From positions 7,695,632-7,759,631 of the forward strand of contig NZ_JAINUL010000001.1 in assembly GCF_020639365.1 (NCBI RefSeq): DNA of 64,000 nt, given 5' to 3'. Shown piece after piece: positions 8,608-17,924 of this stretch; positions within the stretch are counted from its first letter, which is position 1, and every line of letters begins with the position of its first letter. A program made the position numbers and the translations under genes. The DNA comes from Streptomyces flavotricini (lineage in GTDB: Bacteria > Actinomycetota > Actinomycetes > Streptomycetales > Streptomycetaceae). The notes beneath the pieces were generated by a model. That model was given only the letters and a program-made list of their open reading frames with translations. It had not been told where the DNA came from and ran no database searches.

Positions 8608-10042
8608 TCAGTTCTGCTGTTCCAGGAACTGCACGCGGTCGCGGGTCCACTGACCGGAGGGCGCCGACCAGCCGCCCACCGAGTCGTTCAGCTTGCCGTC
8701 GGCCTTGGTGGTCCAGGTGTACGCCTTGACGCTGCCGTCGTCGTATCCGTAGAAGGCGCCGAAGTCGTCGCGGCCGTCACCGTTGTAGTCGCCGGTGACG
8801 CGCTTCATGTTGGGCGCGTAGTAGTTGCCCGCCGCGATGGCCCAGGCGCCCTTGGGGGTCTGGAACGTGCCGTCGGACGTCGGTGCGAAGGTGTGCGTTC
8901 CGTCGCTGCCGTCGCCGAAGTCGTATCGGTCCGCCATGTCGCTGCGGCCGTCCTTGGTGTAGTCGCGGCGGATGGAGCTGCCACTGGACCACAGGGACTG
9001 GCTGCGCGCGTTGAAGACCGTCAGGTCGCCGCTGTCGGCGAGGAGTGCGTATCCCTCGGGCGCGTTCGTCTTCGACTCCCAGAGCACGCTCGCGCCGTCG
9101 GCCTTGTAGACCACGAGGTTGCCGTCGCCGCGCATCACGGCCGTGGCCCCCGCGTTGCCGGCGGTCTTGGAGGACCACAGGGGCTGGCCGGCGCGGGAGG
9201 CGATGACGAGGTTGCCGTCGCTCTGCATCGTCAGCTTCGCCGCGTTCGAGGGCGGGGACTGGCCCGAGGCCAGGGCGGTGCCGGCCGGGATGCGGGAGCC
9301 GCCGGTGATGCCGTCGATGGTGAACGGAGCGGCGAAGGACACGTTGTCCGACGCCGGTGTCTTTCCGGCCCAGCCGACCACCGTGTTGTCGCTCTTGCGC
9401 GCCCACAGGTCGGCGAGGGCGTCACCCGTGAGGTCGCACACCGAGCCCACGGTCGGGTATCCGGCAGCGGTGACTCCGCTGCCGATCTTCACACGGCCGG
9501 CGGTGTCGCCCCAGGTGGTGGGGTCCACGTAGCCGTCGGGGCCCTTCTTGCCGTACGACCGGAAGACGTCCCCGTTCGCGTCGTCACGCAGCCAGAGGTC
9601 GGGCACGTTGTCGCCGTTGAGGTCGCCGGGGGCGATGATCTGTCCGGCGTTGTACCGGTGGTCGTCGCCGTTCCAGTCGTCGCCGTAGTCGCAGCCCGGG
9701 GTGGGGTCCTCGACGGGGCAGGCGACGGTGAGTTCGACGGTGCGGGCCTTGCCGGTGGTGGCGGGCCAGCCGTTCCTGCCGTCGGGGAACCGGGTGGAGC
9801 TGATGACCGGGGGCTTGCTGGGCCGGTTGCGGTCGACGGAGAACGTGCAGCTCTGGGACCACGGGGAAGTGGCGTTGTCCTGGTCGGCGGTGCGCACGCG
9901 CCAGGTGTAGTCGCCACCCGTGACACTGGCGTCGGGGATGCTCCAGGTGGTGACCTTGCCGTTGTTGGCGGGCAGGGTCTGGGTGGCCACCGGGGTGCTC
10001 TGGCCGGCCTTGAAGACCCGGTACTCGGCGTTCAGTTGCCAT
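8608..10042 (-). pseudogene. 5'-truncated FG-GAP/VCBS repeat protein with bulb-lectin domain
   Basis: The open frame (about 475 codons) encodes the C-terminal part of a large secreted protein: a fibronectin-like segment (GDYTWRVRTADQDNATSPWS), FG-GAP/VCBS calcium-binding repeats (DLNGDNVPDLW, DLTGDALADLW, DYNGDGRDDF), and a mannose-lectin-like domain (MQSDGNLVIA, MRGDGNLVVY). There is no signal peptide: the frame begins mid-domain at WQLNAEYRVF with a stop codon directly before it. Family members have a long N-terminal half with a Sec signal, so I treat this as a remnant cut at about 10042. The next 190 bp (to 10232) contain nothing I recognise. Confidence 0.75.
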
Positions 10043-10232
10043 CACCGCTGTGACCTGCAGTTTTATGCCCCGCTTGCCCTAAGTGGTCGATATCTCCCAC
10101 AAGATCCAACACTGGCCCGGGGTCTGCCTCGCCGGCCGGCGGCCGTCCATGCTTCCGCCGTCGGTGCCCGGGGGTCCGGGCGCCGGCGGCGGAAGGTCGT
10201 GGTCGTGGTTCGGGGGTTGGTCGCCCCCGCTG

Positions 10233-10424
10233 TCAGGACTCCGCGGATCCCTCCCGCATGACGTCTTGGAAGGCCGTCATACACGGCATGCAGTGGTGGT
10301 CCGTTTCTGCGTTGCCTCCCGGCTGGAGGGGGCGGCCGCACAGGGTGGCCCGGCGGTCACGGGCGACGACGTGCCATACGAGGCCAGGCCCTGTGGCCGC
10401 CTCACCGACCTGCATTTCATACAT
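10233..10424 (-). CDS. Small cysteine/histidine-containing hypothetical protein
   Basis: A 63-residue protein starting MYEMQVGEAATG. GGAG sits seven bases before the ATG at 10424, which supports this start over longer readings. It contains LCGRPL and DHHCMPC, giving three Cys and several His that could bind one metal ion. No family is recognised. It is divergent from helR with about 270 bp between the two starts. Confidence 0.6.
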   Translation of the reverse strand: MYEMQVGEAATGPGLVWHVVARDRRATLCGRPLQPGGNAETDHHCMPCMTAFQDVMREGSAES

Positions 10425-10574
10425 GAGAGTGCTCCATGTGGTGGACAGCTCTGTGTATCCACCAAAGCAGTGCATGGCGCCGAAAGCCTGACGGGTGAGC
10501 CGTCCGGGTGACATCGGCTCGCCGGATTCGGTCGCCTGTTCGACGTGCCGTGGCCTGGATGCCGGGATGCAAAG

Positions 10575-10620
10575 ATACCCCGGACCAAATTGACGGCCGG
10601 GGTATTCGTCTGCGTATATT
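10575..10620 (+). promoter_or_regulatory. Likely helR promoter with inverted repeat over the -35 region
   Basis: TTGACG (10590-10595) and GTATAT (10614-10619) are 18 nt apart, a good vegetative sigma-type promoter. A perfect 9-bp inverted repeat ATACCCCGG (10575-10583) / CCGGGGTAT (10597-10605) straddles the -35 box. A second hairpin, TTCACGCC (10627-10634) / GGCGTGAA (10650-10657), would lie in the leader RNA. The pattern suggests a regulator site over the promoter; the protein is unknown. Confidence 0.6.
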
Positions 10621-10696
10621 TGATGTTTCACGCCTTGAGGATGGGGGGGGGCGTGAAGAAGCTTTACGGGGACATCGTATCGGGTCGGGAGTGGAA

Positions 10697-12973
10697 TTGT
10701 CAACCGTGGAATTCCGTAATGAGCAGCAATTCATCGACGCGCTCTATGCGCGCCTGGACGGCCTGCGCGACCAGGCCGAACTGGCCGTTCAGCAGGCATT
10801 GTCGGAAACGGGCGCCGGGTTTCAGGCGCGGCTGGAGCGGGACGTGGTCGTCGCCGAGCAGTCCGGTCTGCTTTCCGCGCTGAACGCCGGCGAGAACGGT
10901 CTGTGTTTCGGCCGTCTCGAGTTCTCCGACGGTCAGGACCACCACATCGGCCGGATCGGAATCAGGCAGGACGACACGGACCGCACGCCCCTCGTCCTCG
11001 ACTGGCGGGCCGAGGTGGCACGCCCGTTCTACCTCGCCACGGGGCATTTCCCGATGGGCCTGCGCCGGCGCCGCCACATCACCACCCGCGGCCGTGAGGT
11101 CACGGCCCTGCACGACGAGATCCTCGACCTCGCCGACACCGAGCGCACCGGTCACGAGGGGGCCGACGCCGACGCCGTGCTGCTCGCCGCGCTCGACGCC
11201 GCCCGCACCGGCCGCATGCACGACATCGTCCAGACCATCCAGGCCGAGCAGGACCGCATCATCCGCTCGCCCCACCGAGGCGTACTGGTGGTGGAGGGCG
11301 GTCCGGGAACAGGGAAGACGGCGGTCGCCCTGCACCGGGCCGCCTTCCTCCTCTACGCCCACCGCGAGCTGCTCGCCAAGCGCGGCGTGCTGATCGTCGG
11401 ACCCAACCCGGCGTTCCTCGGCTACATCGGCGAGGTCCTCCCCTCCCTCGGCGAGACCGGAGTCCTGCTCTCCACCCTCGGCGAGCTGTTCCCCGGCATC
11501 CGTGCGACCGGCACCGACCGGCCGGGCGCGGCCGCCGTGAAGGGCCGCGCCGGGATGGCCGACGTGCTCGCCCTCGTCGTACGCGACCGGCAGGCGCTGC
11601 CGGAGACCGTCCCCGCCGGCAGCGGCGAGGACAGCGCCGTGCTCCCGGAGCCGGCCCTGGAGATCGACCACGACGACTACGGCACCCTGCGGCTCGACCG
11701 GACCATGGCCCACGAGGCCCGCGACCGGGCCCGCGCCACCGGACTGCCGCACAACCTGGCCCGCCCGTACTTCGCCTTCCGCGTCATCGACTCCCTCACG
11801 CAGCAGCTCGCCGACCGGCTCGGGGCCGACCCGTACGGCGGCCCCAACCTGCTCGGCGCCGACGACATCGCGCAGCTCGGCAAGGAAATCGCGACCAGTG
11901 CCGAGGTGCACGCCGCGATCGACAGCCTCTGGCCGCCCCTCACGCCCCGGCAGCTCATCGCCGACTTTTTCGCCGAACCCACTCATCTCCCGGCCGACGA
12001 GGCCGAGTTGATCCGGCGTACGACGGAGGACTGGACACCCGCCGACATCCCGCTCCTCGACGAGGCCGCCGAGCTCCTCGGCTTCGACGACAGTGCGGAG
12101 CGCGCCGCCGAGGAGCGCGAACGACAGGAGCGCATCGCGTACGCGCAGGGCGTCCTGGACCTGTCGCAGGGCTCCGAGTCCTACGAATTCGAGGACATGG
12201 AGAACGAGTTCCTCGCCGCGCACGACATCATCGACGCCGAGCGGATGGCGCAGCGGCAGGAGGAGGCCGACCACCGCAGTGCGGCCGAGCGGGCGGCCGC
12301 CGACCGCACCTGGGCCTTCGGGCACGTCATCGTGGACGAGGCGCAGGAACTGTCCGAGATGGCCTGGCGGTTGCTGATGCGGCGCTGCCCGACCCGGTCC
12401 ATGACGCTGGTGGGCGACCCGGCCCAGACCGGCGACGAGGCCGGCTGCGGATCGTGGAAGCGGATCCTGGACCCGTACGTCGGTGACCGCTTCGAGCTGG
12501 TCCGCCTCGGCGTCAACTACCGTACGCCCGCCGAGATCATGGACCTCGCGGCCGCCGTGCTCCGGGCCCGCCACCCCGGATTCGAGCCGCCGAGCTCGGT
12601 GAGGTCCACAGGGCGGCGGCCCTGGGTGCGGGAGACGGACGACCTCCCCGGCGCGGTCGCGGACGCGGTGCGCGAAGGCGCTCCGGCCGAGGTGCGGGGC
12701 GGCCGGCTGGCGGTGATCGCGCCGCGCCCGCTGCACGGGGCGCTGGCGGCCGCGCTGCCCGGCGTACGGGCGGGGGAGGAGCCGGACCTCACCCGGCCGG
12801 TCGTCCTGCTGGACCCGCGCCAGGCCAAGGGGCTGGAGTTCGACTCGGTGATCGTCGTGGAACCCGCGGACCACGAGCCGAGCGACCTGTACGTCGCCCT
12901 GACCCGGGCCACGCAGACCCTCGGGGTGCTGCACACGGGCCGGCTGCCGGAGGGGCTGGCCGAGCGGCGGTAG
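10697..12973 (+). CDS. helR: RNA polymerase recycling motor ATPase HelR (HelD-like, UvrD superfamily)
   Basis: About 758 residues, a superfamily-1 helicase-like ATPase of the HelD/HelR group, which binds RNA polymerase and displaces nucleic acid or, for HelR, rifampicin. N-terminal coiled-coil arm (EQQFIDALYARLDGLRDQAE), Walker A GGPGTGKT, the acidic HelD-specific insertion, motif II VDEAQELSEMAW, VGDPAQTG, VNYRTP, and the C-terminal motifs KGLEFDSVIVVEP and YVALTRATQTLGVL are all present. TTG at 10697 is preceded by GGGAG at a 5-nt spacing; GTG at 10691 is an alternative. Upstream in-frame codons lack the family N-terminus. The rifampicin-tolerance role is known for close family members and is inferred here. 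Confidence 0.85.
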   Translation: MSTVEFRNEQQFIDALYARLDGLRDQAELAVQQALSETGAGFQARLERDVVVAEQSGLLSALNAGENGLCFGRLEFSDGQDHHIGRIGIRQDDTDRTPLVLDWRAEVARPFYLATGHFPMGLRRRRHITTRGREVTALHDEILDLADTERTGHEGADADAVLLAALDAARTGRMHDIVQTIQAEQDRIIRSPHRGVLVVEGGPGTGKTAVALHRAAFLLYAHRELLAKRGVLIVGPNPAFLGYIGEVLPSLGETGVLLSTLGELFPGIRATGTDRPGAAAVKGRAGMADVLALVVRDRQALPETVPAGSGEDSAVLPEPALEIDHDDYGTLRLDRTMAHEARDRARATGLPHNLARPYFAFRVIDSLTQQLADRLGADPYGGPNLLGADDIAQLGKEIATSAEVHAAIDSLWPPLTPRQLIADFFAEPTHLPADEAELIRRTTEDWTPADIPLLDEAAELLGFDDSAERAAEERERQERIAYAQGVLDLSQGSESYEFEDMENEFLAAHDIIDAERMAQRQEEADHRSAAERAAADRTWAFGHVIVDEAQELSEMAWRLLMRRCPTRSMTLVGDPAQTGDEAGCGSWKRILDPYVGDRFELVRLGVNYRTPAEIMDLAAAVLRARHPGFEPPSSVRSTGRRPWVRETDDLPGAVADAVREGAPAEVRGGRLAVIAPRPLHGALAAALPGVRAGEEPDLTRPVVLLDPRQAKGLEFDSVIVVEPADHEPSDLYVALTRATQTLGVLHTGRLPEGLAERR

Positions 12974-13000
12974 GCGGAGCGGTGGAGGGGGCGGGGTGCG

Positions 13001-13918
13001 TCAGGCCGCGGCCGGTGCGAGGAGTTCCAGCGGCTCCGACGGCTCCAGGGGCTCCGGGCGCCGGCGGCGGTCCGTGAGATCCAGCCCCGCCAGCCGCTCC
13101 AGGCCCGCCCGGCTCTCCTCGTCGACCGGCACCATCGTCACGAGGCGCGGGCCCGCCGCCGGCCCGAGCCACAGGTTGGTGTGCTCCAGGTGCAGCAGGC
13201 CGACGTGTGCGTTGCGGACGTACTTGGTCTTGGCGCCCAGGCCGAGCACCTCGTGCCGTGCCCACAGCTCGCGGAACTCCGGCGACCGGGCCTCCAGCCG
13301 CGCCAGCAGGGCCTTCCAGGCCGGCTCGGCGAGGTGTTCCGCCATCGCCGCCCGGAACTTGGCCACGATCGTGCGGTTCACCTCGGCGACGTCGGCCATC
13401 GAGGCCCGCCAGTCCGCGTTGGTGAACGCCAGCCACAGGCAGTTGCGGTCCTCGGGCGGCAGCGCGTCCAGGTCGCACAGCAGCCGTCCGTAGGCGGAGT
13501 TGTAGGCGAGGATGTCGTACCGGCTGTTCTGGATGCAGGCCGGGATCGGCCCGAGCTGGTCGAGCATCGCCCGCAGTGCCGGGGTCACGCTCGGACACGG
13601 CGCGTGCGGGGCCGGATCGAGGCTGCCGGCCAGCGCGAACAGGTGCGTGCGCTCGCTGGCGTCCAGCAGCAGTGCGCGCGCCAGGGCGTCCAGGACCTGT
13701 GGGGACACCTGGATCTCGCGGGCTTGTTCCAGCCAGGTGTACCAGGTGACGCCGACGGCGGAGAGCTGGGCGACCTCCTCGCGGCGCAGCCCCGGGGTGC
13801 GCCGGCGGCGGCCGCGCGGCAGCCCCACCTGCTCGGGGGTGATCCGCTCCCGGCGGCTGCGCAGGAATTCGGCGAGCTCGTGCCGGCGTACGTCGCTGTC
13901 GGGGGCAACAGTGGTCAT
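13001..13918 (-). CDS. XRE-type regulator with MmyB-like ligand domain
   Basis: A 305-residue regulator: N-terminal helix-turn-helix (RRTPGLRREEVAQLSAVGVTWYTWLEQ) followed by the MmyB-type ligand-binding domain (about residues 100-265; NLWLAFTN-like segment near CLWLAFTNADWR). Proteins of this type usually control a neighbouring, divergently transcribed gene. The ATG at 13918 matches the family N-terminus. It is divergent from the DHA2 exporter and shares a promoter region with palindromic boxes. The same arrangement recurs at 55840-58252. Confidence 0.9.
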   Translation of the reverse strand: MTTVAPDSDVRRHELAEFLRSRRERITPEQVGLPRGRRRRTPGLRREEVAQLSAVGVTWYTWLEQAREIQVSPQVLDALARALLLDASERTHLFALAGSLDPAPHAPCPSVTPALRAMLDQLGPIPACIQNSRYDILAYNSAYGRLLCDLDALPPEDRNCLWLAFTNADWRASMADVAEVNRTIVAKFRAAMAEHLAEPAWKALLARLEARSPEFRELWARHEVLGLGAKTKYVRNAHVGLLHLEHTNLWLGPAAGPRLVTMVPVDEESRAGLERLAGLDLTDRRRRPEPLEPSEPLELLAPAAA

Positions 13919-13947
13919 GCAACCAGGGTGCCGCACCGCTCATCCCG

Positions 13948-13993
13948 TTGCCAGGTATTCCTTGTACCAGGATAAGAAGACTCTGGTACCAGG
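13948..13993 (+). promoter_or_regulatory. Promoter and operators of the exporter gene at 14020
   Basis: TTGCCA (13948-13953) and GATAAG (13971-13976) lie 17 nt apart. The spacer ends with TTGTACCAGG (13962-13971), and downstream of the -10 is the perfect palindrome CTGGTACCAG (13983-13992); the centres are 21 bp apart, two helical turns. This is the likely binding region of the divergent XRE regulator. Confidence 0.65.
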
Positions 13994-14019
13994 CTGAGCG
14001 AGAGGTGATCGTTTCCGTT

Positions 14020-15501
14020 GTGAGCGAAGCAACCGTACGCACCACCCGTCCCTCCCCCTCCGCCCCGGCGGGCCGCCCGGCCTCCGGCCCGGCCCCGGCC
14101 GCACCTCCCGGGCCCGCCCCGGCGGCGATGGGCCCGCTCGGGCTGTTCACCGTGCTGCTCGGCGCGGCCCTGCCCCTGATCGACTTCTTCATCGTCAACG
14201 TGGCGCTGCCCGCCATCGACAGCGACCTCGCGGCCGGACCCGCCACGCTGGAGCTGATCGTCGGCGGCTACGGCGTCGCGTACGCCGTGCTCCTCGTCCT
14301 CGGCGGCCGCCTCGGCGACACGGCCGGACGGCGCCGGCTCTTCCTGATCGGCATGGCCGCCTTCGGCGTCACCTCGCTGCTCTGCGGGCTGGCGCCCACC
14401 GCCTGGACCCTGGTCGGGGCGCGGGTGGCGCAGGGCGCCGCGGCCGCGCTGATGCTGCCGCAGGTCCTCGCCACCATCCAGGCGACCACCCAGGGACCGC
14501 GCCGGGCCCGGGCGATGAGCCTGTACGGGGCCACCGCCGGGCTGTCGATGGTCGCCGGGCAGATCCTGGGCGGCGTCCTGGTCGCCGCCGACATCGCCGG
14601 CTTCGGCTGGCGCTCGGTGTTCCTGGTCAACGTGCCGGTGGTGGTCCTCGGGCTGGTGCTCGCCACCCGTGCCGTGCCGGAGACCCGCTCGGACCGGCCG
14701 GCCTCGGTCGACGTACCGGGGACGCTGCTGCTCGCCCTGTCCCTCGTGTCCCTGCTGCTGCCGCTGACCGAGGGTCGGGCCGCCGGCTGGCCGCTGTGGA
14801 CCTGGGTCTCGCTCGCCGTCTTCCCGTTCGCCGCCACGGCCTTCTACCGGACCGAGCGCCGCGCCGACCGGCTCGGCCGCACCCCGCTGGTGCCGCCGAG
14901 CCTGCTGCGACTGCAGTCGCTGCGGCGGGGCCTGACCCTGCTGGTGCCGTTCTCGATCGGCTTCAGCGGTTTCATGTTCGTCATCGCGGTGGTCCTGCAG
15001 CAGGGGCTGCGGATGGGTCCGGTGGAGGCGGGGCTCGCGCTCGTGCCGATGGCCGTGGCCTTCTTCGCGGCCTCGCTCGCCGGACCGCGACTGGTCGGCC
15101 GGTTCGGCAGCCGCGTCGTCACGGCGGGCGGCGTCCTCCAGGCCGTCGGCGTCACCCTGCTCATCCTCGAAGTGCTGCGCGGCTGGCCGGACCTCGGGCT
15201 GATCTCCCTCGCCCCGGGCGTCGCCGTCGCCGGCCTCGGTCAGGGACTCCAACTGCCCGTCCTGATGCGGCTGATGCTGTCCGACGTGCCGGCCGACCGG
15301 GCGGGCGTGGGCGGCGGGGTCATGATCACCACGCAGCAGTCGGCGCTGGCCCTCGGCGTCGCCACCCTCGGCAGCCTGTTCCTCGCCCTCGTCCCGTCGG
15401 CGGGCATGCGGGACGCACTCGCCGTCACCCTGCTGGTGCAGCTGGGCATGATCGCCCTGACGGCGCTCCTGAGCCTGCGCCTGCCGCGGGTGGTGCGGTG
15501 A
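14020..15501 (+). CDS. DHA2-type MFS drug exporter
   Basis: About 493 residues with 14 predicted membrane segments, as expected for DHA2 proton-driven exporters (EmrB/QacA group). Visible family features: DFFIVNVALPAI in helix 1, GGRLGDTAGRRRLFLIG (motif A) between helices 2 and 3, and the helix-5 motif C area around GQILGGVLV. GTG at 14020 follows the long Shine-Dalgarno-like GAGGTGATC at a wide spacing; GTG at 14005 is possible. The divergent XRE/MmyB regulator is its probable repressor. Substrate unknown. Confidence 0.9.
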   Translation: MSEATVRTTRPSPSAPAGRPASGPAPAAPPGPAPAAMGPLGLFTVLLGAALPLIDFFIVNVALPAIDSDLAAGPATLELIVGGYGVAYAVLLVLGGRLGDTAGRRRLFLIGMAAFGVTSLLCGLAPTAWTLVGARVAQGAAAALMLPQVLATIQATTQGPRRARAMSLYGATAGLSMVAGQILGGVLVAADIAGFGWRSVFLVNVPVVVLGLVLATRAVPETRSDRPASVDVPGTLLLALSLVSLLLPLTEGRAAGWPLWTWVSLAVFPFAATAFYRTERRADRLGRTPLVPPSLLRLQSLRRGLTLLVPFSIGFSGFMFVIAVVLQQGLRMGPVEAGLALVPMAVAFFAASLAGPRLVGRFGSRVVTAGGVLQAVGVTLLILEVLRGWPDLGLISLAPGVAVAGLGQGLQLPVLMRLMLSDVPADRAGVGGGVMITTQQSALALGVATLGSLFLALVPSAGMRDALAVTLLVQLGMIALTALLSLRLPRVVR

Positions 15502-15566
15502 CCATCGCCCCGTGACCATCGCCCCGTGACCTTCGCCCGTGACCTTCGCCCCGTGACCTTCGCCCC
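15498..15566. repeat. Five tandem 13-14 bp repeats
   Basis: Five consecutive copies of GTGACC(A/T)TCGCCCC, one of them a base short, begin inside the stop codon of the exporter gene and fill the first 65 bp of the intergenic region. The copies change from A to T at one position between unit 2 and 3, consistent with recent slippage. Confidence 0.85.
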
Positions 15567-15585
15567 GGCCCGGCCTCCCCGGGGT

Positions 15586-15608
15586 CCCGCCCCCTCCGGG
15601 AGGGCGGG
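15586..15608 (+). terminator. Possible terminator of the exporter gene
   Basis: CCCGCCC (15586-15592) pairs with GGGCGGG (15602-15608) around a short loop with further partial pairing. It lies about 85 bp after the exporter stop. No U-tract. Confidence 0.4.
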
Positions 15609-15738
15609 TTCGGCGGGTGGTGCGGAGCCCGGCACCCCGAGCAGGGCGGGGTGTCACGAAGCGCGTCGACTCCCGTACAGTCCGTGATGCCGGCGCTCCG
15701 TCAGGGGCCGGGTACAGCGGCCGAACAGGAGAAGATCC

Positions 15739-17058
15739 GTGGCGACCGAAGCCGGCTTCGATCCCCGTCCGCCCGCCGCCCGTACGGGGCGGCCGGTCCC
15801 CGAGCTGGATCCCGCCCTCGTGGAGCGGTGGCGCTCCGACGGCGGCGAACTGGTGGATCTGCTGGCCCTGGTGCGCGAACGGCTCGGCGGGGTCGCGGCG
15901 TTCCGCCTCGGCCCGAGCCCCACGGTCCTGGTCACGGACCCCGGGGCGGTCCGGCACGTGCTGGCCCTGCACCCCGACCGGTACGTCAAACGATCCCACC
16001 GTGCACGCCTGTTGATCGGCGACGGTGTACTCGCCGCCACCGGCGAGGCCTGGAAGAGCCAAAGGCGGCTGCTGCAGTCCCAGTTCACCGGCACCGGCAT
16101 GCGCCGCTACGAGCGGCGCATCGCGGAGGCCGCCCGGGTCACCGCCGAACGCTGGTCCGCTTGCGCCCGCACGGGTCAGCCGCTCGACATCGGCCTGGAG
16201 ATGCGCCGATTCGCCCTGGACACCATCTGGCGCTCCCTCACCGGACATCCCCTCGACGACGGAACCGAGCGCGAACTGGGCTCAGTGGCCGCCGTGGTCG
16301 CCGCGATGCCGACCCTGCCGGCCGGCACCGCCGACGCCCGGGACGCCGTCGCCGCCGACCTCGCCAGGATCGACGGCGTCGCGCACCGTGCCATCGCGGC
16401 CGCCCGCACCGGCGGGGCCGGGCCCGACGGTCCGGGCCTCCTGCACCTCCTGATCGGCGTGTCCGGCGAACGCCCCGAGTACACCGACGGGCTGATCCGC
16501 GACGAGCTGATCACGCTGCTCGTCGCCGGCCACGAGACCACCGCCACCACCCTGACCTGGCTGTACCTGCTGCTCGACCGGCACCCCGCGGCCCGCGACG
16601 AGGCCCTCGCGGCGGGCGCCCCGGGCTCGGCGGAACGCCGCCGAGCCGTCCAGGCCCTGGTGTACGAGACGCTCCGGCTCTACCCGTCGGCGTGGATCCT
16701 GCCCCGGTACGCCGCCGAGGCCGACTTCATGACCGGTTACGCCGTGGAAGCGGGCTCCGACGTGGTGGTCTGCCCGTACCTCACGCACCGCGACCCCGAA
16801 CTGTGGCCGGACCCCGATCGGTTCGACCCCCGGCGCTTCACCACCCCGGACGGCCGCCCCACCCACCCCGGCGCCTACCTCCCCTTCGGCATCGGCCCCC
16901 GCGCCTGCCTGGGCCTCCAGTTCGCCCTCCGCGAGGCGACCGTCCTCCTCGAACACCTGCTGCCGGTCCACGTCCCGGCCTTCCACTCCGTCCCGGCGAA
17001 GGCCGCGTACAGCATCACCGTCCGCCCCGACGGCCCCACCCCTGCGACGCTGCGGTGA
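15739..17058 (+). CDS. Cytochrome P450
   Basis: A 439-residue haem monooxygenase. The I-helix oxygen-activation motif AGHETTAT, the K-helix ETLR (ExxR), the PERF-like WPDPDRFDPRRF and the haem loop FGIGPRACLG (haem ligand Cys390) are all intact. The layout (LLxAGHETTA, acidic N-terminus without a membrane anchor) resembles the soluble CYP families with eukaryote-like spacing seen in Streptomyces. AGGAG lies eight bases before the GTG start. No redox partner gene is adjacent; the substrate is unknown. Confidence 0.93.
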   Translation: MATEAGFDPRPPAARTGRPVPELDPALVERWRSDGGELVDLLALVRERLGGVAAFRLGPSPTVLVTDPGAVRHVLALHPDRYVKRSHRARLLIGDGVLAATGEAWKSQRRLLQSQFTGTGMRRYERRIAEAARVTAERWSACARTGQPLDIGLEMRRFALDTIWRSLTGHPLDDGTERELGSVAAVVAAMPTLPAGTADARDAVAADLARIDGVAHRAIAAARTGGAGPDGPGLLHLLIGVSGERPEYTDGLIRDELITLLVAGHETTATTLTWLYLLLDRHPAARDEALAAGAPGSAERRRAVQALVYETLRLYPSAWILPRYAAEADFMTGYAVEAGSDVVVCPYLTHRDPELWPDPDRFDPRRFTTPDGRPTHPGAYLPFGIGPRACLGLQFALREATVLLEHLLPVHVPAFHSVPAKAAYSITVRPDGPTPATLR

Positions 17059-17122
17059 GTGATCGGCTCCGCGAAGTCGATCGAGGTGTTCGACGGCGGG
17101 CCCGGTCGTTCGGGCTTCCTTG

Positions 17123-17680
17123 TCAGTGAGACTGGTCGCCCTTCGGCCCGATGCCCTTGATCCCGGCCGGAGTTCCGTCCGGGGCGAACGAGTGGTGGAA
17201 GGTGAAGGCGTGCGGAGCGGAGCCGTGGTCGTGGAGGTGCTCCAGCCTGGAAACCCCGTCCGGCCACGTGGGTATCACCCCGTCGGGGACCCACCAGAAC
17301 ACGTAATTGGGGTGCCCTGTCCTCTCGAACCAGTCGTAGCGCCTGTTCAGCGCCTCCCGGTGCATACCGGTGTAGACGGCGTCGAGGGCGGGGCGCAGAT
17401 CGGTCCAGAGGGAGAGGGTCGTGGCCAGGGCGGTGGTCTCCACCGTACGGCCCTTGCCGTACCAGGCCGGTACGGCGAACTCTCCCCATGCGCCCCAGTC
17501 CGCCTCGAAGAGCATGCCGCGATCACCGCCTGCCGTTTCGGCACGCCCGAGGTACCCGGGGTACTGGCTGATCCTCCGGTAGACGGCCTCGCCGATGTCG
17601 TAGAACTCGCGCGTGAGCGGTGCGGGATCGGCGAGAGGTGACTTCAAGACGCCGAACGTGTAAAGCGCAAGATGGGGCAC
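17123..17680 (-). CDS. DUF3291-type protein
   Basis: About 185 residues beginning VPHLALYTFGVLKSPLADPA. The pattern (short N-terminal strand with LYTFGVLKSP, later ALATTLSLWTDLRPALDAVYTG and ALNRRYDWF, then YVFWWVPDG) matches the DUF3291 family, a ferredoxin-like fold of unknown role. GGGAG sits a few bases before the GTG at 17680, which I prefer to the longer frame reaching 17848. It is convergent with the P450 gene. Confidence 0.7.
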   Translation of the reverse strand: MPHLALYTFGVLKSPLADPAPLTREFYDIGEAVYRRISQYPGYLGRAETAGGDRGMLFEADWGAWGEFAVPAWYGKGRTVETTALATTLSLWTDLRPALDAVYTGMHREALNRRYDWFERTGHPNYVFWWVPDGVIPTWPDGVSRLEHLHDHGSAPHAFTFHHSFAPDGTPAGIKGIGPKGDQSH

Positions 17681-17924
17681 GCGTCTCTCCCTGATTGCCT
17701 GAAGGAATTCCTGCGCGACCGTGGCGATCGCCGAGGACCAGGTGAAGTTAGCCGCCTCCGCGGCCCATGTCGAAGTTGCGCTTTCCCTGTCCGACTGCCC
17801 TCCTGGACCCCGTCCGCACTCCGGTCCGGCCAGGCTCGACGGGCGCACCGCTGATCACCGCGAAGAGTGTGCCGGGGCCGCCCGGGTCTGGTGTGAAGCA
17901 GTGAATCGGTGCTTCAATCCTTCC

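Noticed and set aside
10043..10100. Possible rifamycin-associated element (GCTTGC half-site near 10070) for helR
   Set aside because: Only one half is present and it is over 600 bp from the helR start; the inverted partner is missing.
10063..10341. IS or transposase fragment at the breakpoint of the truncated lectin gene
   Set aside because: No transposase motif, terminal inverted repeat or target duplication could be found.
13915..16248. Minus-strand frame of 777 codons over the exporter and P450 genes
   Set aside because: It is antisense to two genes with clear family motifs and is dominated by low-complexity charged residues.
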